64,000 nucleotides of DNA from Cephalopachus bancanus. Its lineage: Eukaryota; Chordata; Mammalia; Primates; Tarsiidae. The stretch covers positions 1-64,000 of the forward strand of contig JAPVLO010000892.1 in assembly GCA_027257055.1 (NCBI GenBank), in the 5' to 3' direction. Below the pieces are notes generated by a model. It did no database searches. It had not been told where the DNA came from and saw only the letters and a list, made by a program, of their open reading frames with translations. This document shows, piece by piece, positions 57,240 to 64,000 of this stretch (the first letter of the stretch is position 1; every line of letters starts with the position of its first letter). The translations under genes and the position numbers were made by a program.

Positions 57240-58310
57240 TGTTTAAGAAAATCTGTTCTTTTGGCAATTTTGGTGGTTATCAGATGCTGGAGTGATGAGG
57301 TGACCATAATAATATAGTATATATTGCAAAACTGGTGTTTACATTCTTATTGGAGTGATTAGACCTCATAGAGAAGGTGACATTTGAGCAAAAACGTGCA
57401 GCAAGTGAGGGAGTTGGCCACACAAATATCTGGGGGAAGAGAATTCCAGGCATTGGGGAACAGACAGAGTACAGGCTCTGAGAAAGAGCATGCCTGGAGT
57501 GTACGAGAAAAAGCAGGGAGGCCAGTATGGCTGGGGCGATGTAAAGAGGGAGGGGGTAATGTGGCACCAGAAGATATGTAGGTTCTCAAAGGCCACTGTG
57601 GATTCTTATTTTTACTCTGCATGAGATTGGGAGCTACAGGAGGGTTTTCAGTGAGGCATACTACAATCTGGCTTAAATATTCAAAGGATCACTGGATACT
57701 GGGTTGGGAACAGACTGTACGGTGGCAATGGTGGAAGCTTGGAGACAAGACAGACTGTTACAGTGATCTAAAAGCAAAGTGATGGTGGCTTTTTAGTTGA
57801 GGAGGAGGTGGTAAGAATTGATCCAGTTCTGGTTTTGTTTCGAAGGTAGAACTAACAGGATTTGCTGATGAACTGGGGATAGGGTGTGAGAGCAAGAGGA
57901 ATCAATAATGTCATCAGGGTTTTTACTTTAAACCCCTGGAAGAATGGGAAGCCTTAGGAGGTAGTATATTTTGTGGGGGAAATCAAGTGTTTTGTTTTGG
58001 ACATAGTGAGTTTGAAATGTCTGTTAGGCCAGTGATACACATGTGGGCTGGCTCTAGTGTGTGATCCGTCTGTGACCAATGAGATAAGGAGCTTATGTAA
58101 AACATACTCTGAGTAGCACTATTTTAAGACAACCAAGTCAAAGGAGACTGGAAAATATCATTCAGAAAGTTAGAGTTCAGGTAGGAAGAGTGGAGTGTAA
58201 GACCAAGTGGAGTCAGTATTTCAAGGAGGGAGTGATCAGCTGAGAAGTCAGGTAAATTGAAGTCTGAGAATAGATCATTTGTGATCTTGACAAAAGTAGT
58301 TTTGGGTGAC
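57240..58310 (-). mobile_element. L2 fragment (antisense)
   Basis: GAGAATTCCAGGCATTGG, AATATTCAAAGGATCACTGG, TAGAACTAACAGGATTTGCTG and TTGGACATAGTGAGTTTGAA appear in the order of a reverse-complement L2. Confidence 0.65.
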
Positions 58311-58414
58311 ATGGTAGGGACAATAATTGTTTCCAGTGGTTTTAGATGAAATGGAGTGGAAGTAATGCTAATAAAGTGCTTTTGATATGCTAGGCATTGT
58401 GCTAACATTTTTTG

Positions 58415-59850
58415 CAATTAAAAAAATACAAAACCCTAAACATCCTTCTGGACATCAGCCTAGGCAATGAATTTATGACCAAGTCCTCAAAAACAAATGC
58501 AGGAAAAACAAAAGTTTACAAATGGGACCTAATTAAACTAGAGAGCTTTTGCATAGCAAAAGAAACCACCAACAGAGTAAATAGACAACCTACGGGATGG
58601 GAGAAAATATTTGCAAACTACGCATCCAACAAAGGACTAATAATCCAGAATCTATAAGGAATTTAAATGAATAGAATGAAAAAAAAACCAAACAAAACAA
58701 AACCCGTTAAAAAGTAGGCAAAGGACATGAACAGGTACTTCTTTTTTTTATTTTAATTTTTTTGAGTTGGAGTCTCACTCTGTCACCCAGGCTGGAGGGC
58801 AGTGGCACGCTCCCGGCCACCGCAGCCTCGACCTGCTGGGCTCCGGCGATCCTTTCGCCTCAGCCTTCCAGGTAGCCGGAACTACAGGCGCGCGCTACCA
58901 CGCCTGGCTAGTTTTTGATTTATTATAGAGATGAGTTTTCACCAAGTTGCCCAGGCGGGTCTCAAACCTGCAGGCTCAGGCAATCCACTTGCCTTGGCCT
59001 CCCAAAGTGCTGGGATTACAGGTTGAGCCACTGAGCCCAGCAGAACAGGTACTTCTAAAAGGAAGACATAAAAGTAGCCAACAAACATATGAAAAAATAT
59101 GCTCCATATCACTAATCATCAGAAAAATACAAATTTAAACCACCATGAGATACTATCTCACACCAGTCAGAATGGCTTTTATTAAGTCCAAAAACAACAG
59201 ATGTTGGTGAGGTTGTGAAGAAAAAAAGAACACTCACTCTGTTGGTGGGAATGTAAGCTAGTGCAGCCCCTGTGGAGAACAGTTTGAAGGTTTCTCAAAT
59301 AACTAAAAATAGATTTACCATTCAACCAAGCAATCCCACTACTGGGTACATACCCACATGAGCATAAATCACTCTAACAAAAAGACACCCACACTTCTGT
59401 GTTTACTGCAACACTATTCACAGTAGCAAACACATGGAACCAATCTCGTTGCCCATCCACGATAAACCGGAAAAAGAAAACATGGTACTATAGACCATGG
59501 AATACTACACAGCCATACAGAAGAATAAGACCATGTCCTCTGCAGCAACACGAATGCAGCTGGAGGCCACTATTCTAAGCGAAGTAACACAGAGACAGGC
59601 AACCACGTATAAGTGGGAGCGAAACACTGAGTACACACGGTCTATGGAACAACAGCCCTGGGAATTCCTAGAGGGTGGAAGGAGGAACGGGAGCAAGAGT
59701 TGGAAAAATGTGTGCTGGGCACCATGCTCACTGTTTGGGTGAGGGGCTTAATAGAAGCCCAGACTTCGCTATCAAATGGCATACCTACGTAACTAAATGG
59801 CACATGTACCCCCTGAATCTAAAAATAAAAAAAGTAGAGGAAAAATATAC
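58415..59850 (+). mobile_element. Sense L1 3' end with an Alu insertion
   Basis: ORF2 C-terminal coding ([20 protein letters not shown] near 58,530) is followed by 3' sequence including CATGGAATACTACACAGCCA, then an A-rich end near 59,830. An antisense Alu at 58,752-59,041 is flanked by GAACAGGTACTTCT on both sides, a clear target duplication. Confidence 0.9.
58752..59041 (-). mobile_element. Alu in L1 with target duplication
   Basis: Antisense dimer flanked by GAACAGGTACTTCT. Confidence 0.95.
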
Positions 59851-59867
59851 AAAACCCTGTGGGAGAA

Positions 59868-59990
59868 GGGATGATATTTATCCTCATTTAACTGAAGAGG
59901 AGATGGGCTTAAAGGTATGAAGAATTTTACCAAGGTCATACAGCAAGCAGTACAGAGACCATTGATACAAAGCCATATGTTCTAAGCAAC
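59868..59990 (-). mobile_element. MIR SINE (antisense), partial
   Basis: ATCCTCATTTAACTGAAGAG and TTACCAAGGTCATACAGCAA are reverse MIR core phrases. Confidence 0.65.
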
Positions 59991-60364
59991 AGTTTCAGCC
60001 GGAATTTCTTTCATAGTCACTGCTGGGTATTGTTTGGTCTAAGTCTTTACTTAGGAAGACAATGGGGAGAAGTCTCATTCCGGATCAAAATGTTACAAAC
60101 GCGAAGAATGTTTAAAAACAGATTGCCAAACTAAGCAAGCGTAAGTCATTGGACCAAGCTGATCTGCAGTGTTTCACTGTGACACCTGATCTTTTGTATC
60201 CTTCATAAACAGTAGTCTGAAGACTTGAAATTTAACCATCTTTAAAAAAGACTTAAAATGTTGCTTCTGTTTAGTTTTTGGCATTTAATATTTTAACTTA
60301 TGTTTTCAAATGTTATTTGGTGTCTTTTCATTATCTTTTCAAAATTTGAGAAAAAGCCATTAAA

Positions 60365-60530
60365 AAAATGAAATCATATCCTTTGTAGCAAATTGGTTGG
60401 AGCTGCAGGCCGTTATCCTAGTAAAATGACGCAGAAACAGAAAAATCAAACAAAAAACATGTCCTCACTTATAAGTGGAAGTTAAACAGTGGGTACACAA
60501 GGACATTCACAGTGGAATAACTGTTTCTAT
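60365..60530 (+). mobile_element. Sense L1 3' UTR fragment
   Basis: AAATCATATCCTTTGTAGCA, GGCCGTTATCCTAGTAAAAT and CTCACTTATAAGTGGAAGTT are standard L1 3' phrases. Confidence 0.8.
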
Positions 60531-60853
60531 TCTCTAGAATGTTGAATTTAATTATATTGCAGTCATTTCTATACAATGGTTTCCTCTAAGGATTTCCTCC
60601 ACAATAATACTTGAACACTTCTATTTTTTAGTAAAAAGTCTAATATATTCACTTTCCTAGAAGCTATCCATCAAAAGGCTTTTTATCTAAGAAATATTTT
60701 TTTCTCATTTCAAAGACTTTCTTTCTCTTTGAGTCTCCATGGGGGAAAATATCAAGTTTTTCAGGGTAATTGAAGTTTTCAATTTTTCCTTGTGTGCTAC
60801 ATTTCACAGCGGGGCTACTCTTGGGCTTGGCAGCCTAGAGTTATTAATAAGTT

Positions 60854-61134
60854 TTTTTTTTTTTTTTTGAATTATTGTCTCACTCTGTCGCCCAGACTGG
60901 AGTACAATGGCCGCTCCTGGCCACTGCAACCTCGACCTGCTGGGCTCCGGCGATCCTTCCGCCTCAGCCTTCCAAGTAGCTGGAACTACAGGCGCATGCT
61001 ACCACGCCTGGCTGATCTTTTTGATGAGGTCTTGTCAAGTTGCCCAGGTTGGTCTCGAACCCCGCGGGCTCAGGCAATTCACTCACCTCGGCCTCCCAAA
61101 GTGTGGGATTACAAGCTGAGCCACCGAGCACGGC
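60854..61134 (-). mobile_element. Alu upstream of BRCC3 exon 6
   Basis: Antisense dimer ending about 210 nt before the exon 6 acceptor; part of the second monomer is deleted. Confidence 0.93.
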
Positions 61135-61347
61135 AAGTTTTATTATTTAATGGCAGACTTACCATAGTATTACCCCAACCTAGCAAAGCATTTATACTTT
61201 GACAATCATATTGTTCTTAGGACATATCCCTGTTATGCCTATAGAATTTGAATCCTGTGTTGATTATATGCCACTGTTATTTTTAAATCTTCAAGTCTGT
61301 GAGATACAGTTTATTGACAGCAGATTTTTATTTTTATTTATTTTCAG

Positions 61348-61436
61348 ATGTTCGCACACAAGCCATGTACCAGATGATGGATCAGGGCTTTGTAGGACTT
61401 ATATTTTCCTGTTTCATAGAAGATAAAAACACAAAG
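61348..61436 (+). CDS. BRCC3: BRCC3 coding exon 6
   Basis: After a 12.9-kb intron, acceptor TTTTCAG opens an 89-nt exon that completes Asp135, the last JAMM ligand. It encodes DVRTQAMYQMMDQGFVGLIF and SCFIEDKNTK. The donor is AAG|GTATTT, weaker than consensus, and it runs directly into a long (TG)n tract at 61,449-61,489. Confidence 0.96.
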
Positions 61437-61442
61437 GTATTT

Positions 61443-61448
<6 letters not shown>

Positions 61449-61489
<41 letters not shown>
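61449..61489. repeat. (TG)n microsatellite beside the BRCC3 exon 6 donor
   Basis: About 20 uninterrupted TG units start 13 nt after the exon 6 donor. Confidence 0.95.
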
Positions 61490-61491
<2 letters not shown>

Positions 61492-61534
61492 ATGAACACA
61501 CAGCATTGAGAAAAATCTCTTTGTAATTTTAGTT

Positions 61535-62365
61535 GGGTGGTCAGGGAAGGTTTCAGTGAAAGGGGAAAGGGGACATTGAGTCAGGACCTGAAGAAGGTGG
61601 AGCAAGTCTTGTGAATTTCTTGGGGGAAGAGTGTTCCAGGCAGAGAAAATAGACAGTGCAAGCTGGGCTCGGTGGCTCAGCCTGTAATCCCGCGCCTTGG
61701 GAGGCTGAGGTGAGTGGATTGCCTGAGCCCGCGGGTTCGAGACCCGCCTGGGCAGCGAGACCTCATATCTACAATAAGTCAAAAAATCAGCCGGGCGTGG
61801 TAACGCATGCCTGTAATTCCGGCTACTCAGAAGGCTGAGGCGGAAGGATCGCCGGAGCCCAGCAGGTCGAGGCTGCGGTGTCGGGAGCGGCCACTGCACT
61901 CCAGTCTGGGCGACAGAGTGAGACTCCAACTCAAAAAAGAAAAAAAAAAAATAGCCAGTGCAAAGACCCTCAGGTGAGTGTGGCATCTTTAGGGAACACT
62001 GAGGAGGTTGGTGTGGCTGCAACAGAGTGAGGAAGACCATAACCATACATCCCAGTTTGCCTGTCAGTCCGTTTTACCCTATTATCTTTCCTTCTTGGAA
62101 CTGTCCCAGTTTGGATGATAACTCATTTGGTCATTCTAAATGAGGTCCAAAAGGTAACTAGGGCCAGAGCTTGTAAGGCCTTGGCTTTGACTCTGAGTTG
62201 GAAAGTCACTGGAGGGTGACTTTATGTTTTCATGGGATCTCTCTGGCTACTAGAGTTGATAATAGACCAGTTAGGAAGATATTGCAGTAATGAAGAAAGT
62301 ATGACCATGGTGATAACAGTGGAGATGATGACAAGTGGTTGGATGCTGTATATATTTTAATGGCT
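61535..62365 (-). mobile_element. L2 fragment (antisense) split by an Alu
   Basis: AGAGTGTTCCAGGCAGAGAA lies before the Alu, with AAGACCCTCAGGTGAGTG and CCAGTTAGGAAGATATTGCA after it. This is the same L2 segment as in the 57-58 kb copy. Confidence 0.65.
61664..61951 (+). mobile_element. Alu, near-consensus, in L2
   Basis: Sense dimer; CAGTGCAA(G) flanks both ends, consistent with a target duplication. Confidence 0.94.
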
Positions 62366-62384
62366 AATAATAGTAACAACTGCT

Positions 62385-62530
62385 ACCACTTTTCACCTAT
62401 TGTATGGCATGCACTTATTAGGTGCTTTACATAAATATGCTCTAACCCTGACAATAAGTCTGCAAGGACTATTTTATGGATGAACAAACTGAAGCTCAGA
62501 GAGGTTAAGCAGCTTGATCAATGGCTAGTC
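62385..62530 (-). mobile_element. MIR SINE (antisense)
   Basis: GCACTTATTAGGTGCTTTAC, then CAAACTGAAGCTCAGAGAGG and TTAAGCAGCTTGATCAATGG follow the reverse MIR. Confidence 0.8.
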
Positions 62531-63130
62531 TATTTGAATTCTGTTTGCATTTTATGTTTATGTAAAGAGGTTATCTTTATGTCAGTTTAGACAAAAAGAA
62601 AATGACTATTGGACATTGTAGGTATGAATTCTGCAAGAATACTAGGAGTGTCCTATCATTTAGCACATTAGTTATATTCTCAGAATCTGTGTTAATAATG
62701 AATATTTTCCATAAAATCACTCTTTTCCAGAAACATTAAAGTTTAGTACCTTGAACTTTATGCATCATTTGAAATGCTTTCAGCTTTGTCATTATAAATT
62801 TATTTATTATCATCATAAATAGTCATTGAATATGTTTGTCAGCTTTTAACATAGCAGTTTGAATGTTCAGGTTCTTAGTTTCTTGGTTCTCATGTTGTTG
62901 ACAATTCTCTGCTATCACAAAAGCAGATGTTTGGTTGTGGCCATCTTATGTTGCCTGAGAACATGATCCTTTTTACAGAAATTGATTGATGACATAGTCC
63001 ATCTTTGGAATCTCTTTAACTTTCTACTTCTAGAGGGGCCCTTGGGTTTTAGGTCAGAGTCTACTAAATCACTATGCCTTTCTCAGTATTATCCTTCTTT
63101 GTGTAACATTTCTTCTTTTTTTTTTGGTAG
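62531..63130. other. BRCC3 intron 6, no recognised element
   Basis: AT-rich single-copy-like sequence ending in the exon 7 acceptor. Confidence 0.5.
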
Positions 63131-63186
63131 ACTGGCCGGGTACTCTACACTTGCTTCCAATCCATACAGGCCCAAAAGAGCTCAGA
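63131..63186 (+). CDS. BRCC3: BRCC3 coding exon 7 (last in window)
   Basis: The acceptor is a T-rich tract ending GGTAG, and the exon encodes TGRVLYTCFQSIQAQKSS plus GA of a split Glu codon; the donor is GTAAGT. This extends the MPN core. The remaining coding exons, including the C-terminal coiled coil expected for BRCC36, lie beyond 64,000. Confidence 0.95.
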
Positions 63187-63624
63187 GTAAGTATGTGTTG
63201 TTTAGCTAATCTCCAATTCAGGGAATTTATTGTTATGTTTCATTTTATTTTTTTGTTAGTAAGACATTAAGAACTCTGTGTTTCTACGTATACTCATTAC
63301 TCCCTCTATGAGGAGTTAGAATTTCTTTACCAGCTTGGATACAGGGATCTAGAAAAGCTAGGATCATATAAGCAGTCTCTTCACTGTAATTGCATCTTCA
63401 CAGTCCTTCTCCACATTTCCTTTCTTACACCTAACTAAACTGGGTTGCATTGCTATTTTTCCTTTCTCTGGTGAATCACAAAACAAAGACCGAGTATGCA
63501 GACTATTACAGATTTGTATAGATTTTTGTCTTTGCTGTGCCATAAACTTCATTTCAGAATTAGAGTATCTCATTGAAGTGTTTATATAGATCAGTTTCCT
63601 TATTAAAATTCAGTTCAATTTAAA

Positions 63625-63740
63625 CTAGCACATCTTAATTGAGTACTTACTATATGCCAAGCACCATGGTACTGAGGATGAAGAGATGAAAGCTAAGTTC
63701 ATTGTCTCATTGGGAGATGGAAGCAAAGACTGTCTTAATT
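63625..63740 (+). repeat. Ancient interspersed repeat fragment
   Basis: TTGAGTACTTACTATATGCC then AAGCACCATGGTACTGAGGA is a very common old mammalian repeat phrase (L2/MIR class). I cannot name the family with certainty. Confidence 0.45.
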
Positions 63741-63769
63741 TTTTTCTTACATTTGCCAATTTGTAATTA

Positions 63770-64000
63770 TAGCATTATTTGAAATAGCAAAGAATAGGGG
63801 AAAACTTACATGTTTGTCAGTACTGAACTGATTAAATATATTATGATACATTCATATACTGGAATAATATGAAGCTTAAAAAACAACTATGAGGAAACTT
63901 GGTAGTAATATACAAATATTTCTAAGATATATTGTTAAATGAAAAAGGCAGGGTATAAGAACAATGTGTATAGTATGCTACCATTTGTGTAAAGATGTGG
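63770..64000 (+). mobile_element. Sense old L1 3' fragment running off the window
   Basis: CTAAGATATATTGTTAAATG and AGTATGCTACCATTTGTGTA are characteristic of L1ME/HAL1 3' ends. This lies in BRCC3 intron 7. Confidence 0.65.

Noticed and set aside
61414..62046. 210-codon minus-strand open frame
   Set aside because: It is made of Alu and (CA)n translation plus L2; not a gene.
1..64000. CRISPR arrays, bacterial operons, tRNA or rRNA genes
   Set aside because: Regular repeats here are microsatellites and SINEs; no cloverleaf tRNA or rRNA segment was recognised, and the gene structure is vertebrate.

Overview
This is nuclear DNA from a primate-like mammal, the counterpart of human Xq28 just distal to F8. 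Multi-exon genes with GT-AG introns, SINEs, LINEs and old DNA transposons, and CpG-island promoters all point to a mammal. About 47 Alu-type (7SL-derived) SINEs establish a primate. Their shared diagnostic bases (a 3' end reading GACTCCAACTCA, an ACAATAAATCAAAAA linker, and CCGAGCCCGGC at the head) match neither the human Alu S/Y consensus nor the strepsirrhine form as I know them. A non-anthropoid primate, with tarsier as best guess, is an inference.

Layout. (1) Positions 1-21,191 and the 3' UTR beyond it hold the last four coding exons of FUNDC2 on the + strand; the first 44 codons lie upstream of the window. (2) Positions 22,000-29,000 are intergenic. They contain Alus, an unexplained CpG-rich block at 24.6-25.4 kb, a MER5-type element and an ERV1-type solo LTR. 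(3) Positions 29,194-39.9 kb hold the minus-strand CMC4/MTCP1 locus. This is one transcription unit encoding two unrelated proteins: CMC4 (68 aa, twin CX9C) in two coding exons, and MTCP1 (107 aa, TCL1 family) in three coding exons located inside the CMC4 5' intron. (4) A GC-rich CpG island at 39.43-40.33 kb is the likely shared bidirectional promoter. (5) From 40,166 to the window end, BRCC3 runs on the + strand: seven coding exons covering residues 1-182, including the complete JAMM zinc-protease motif. The remaining exons lie beyond the window.

All four proteins reconstruct in frame across consistent splice junctions. FUNDC2 is a mitochondrial outer-membrane FUN14 protein, CMC4 a mitochondrial intermembrane-space-type CX9C protein, MTCP1 an AKT-binding cofactor, and BRCC3 (BRCC36) a K63-specific deubiquitinase. 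The main architectural points are a 17-nt BRCC3 microexon and a BRCC3 AT-AC intron with U12-type 5' splice site and branch point.

Most of the rest is repeats: L1 fragments in both orientations, L2, MIR, MLT1, hAT and mariner remnants. The least expected signals are two Alus in BRCC3 introns carrying short patches copied from nearby DNA (46.5 kb from 47.2 kb, inverted; 43.65 kb from 44.66 kb, direct). A piece of FUNDC2 3' UTR sequence also appears in permuted, inverted order inside a BRCC3 intron, and a ~230-bp block is inverted between 19 kb and 30 kb. I found no novel multi-gene system; the window is an ordinary vertebrate gene neighbourhood with interesting small-scale rearrangements.
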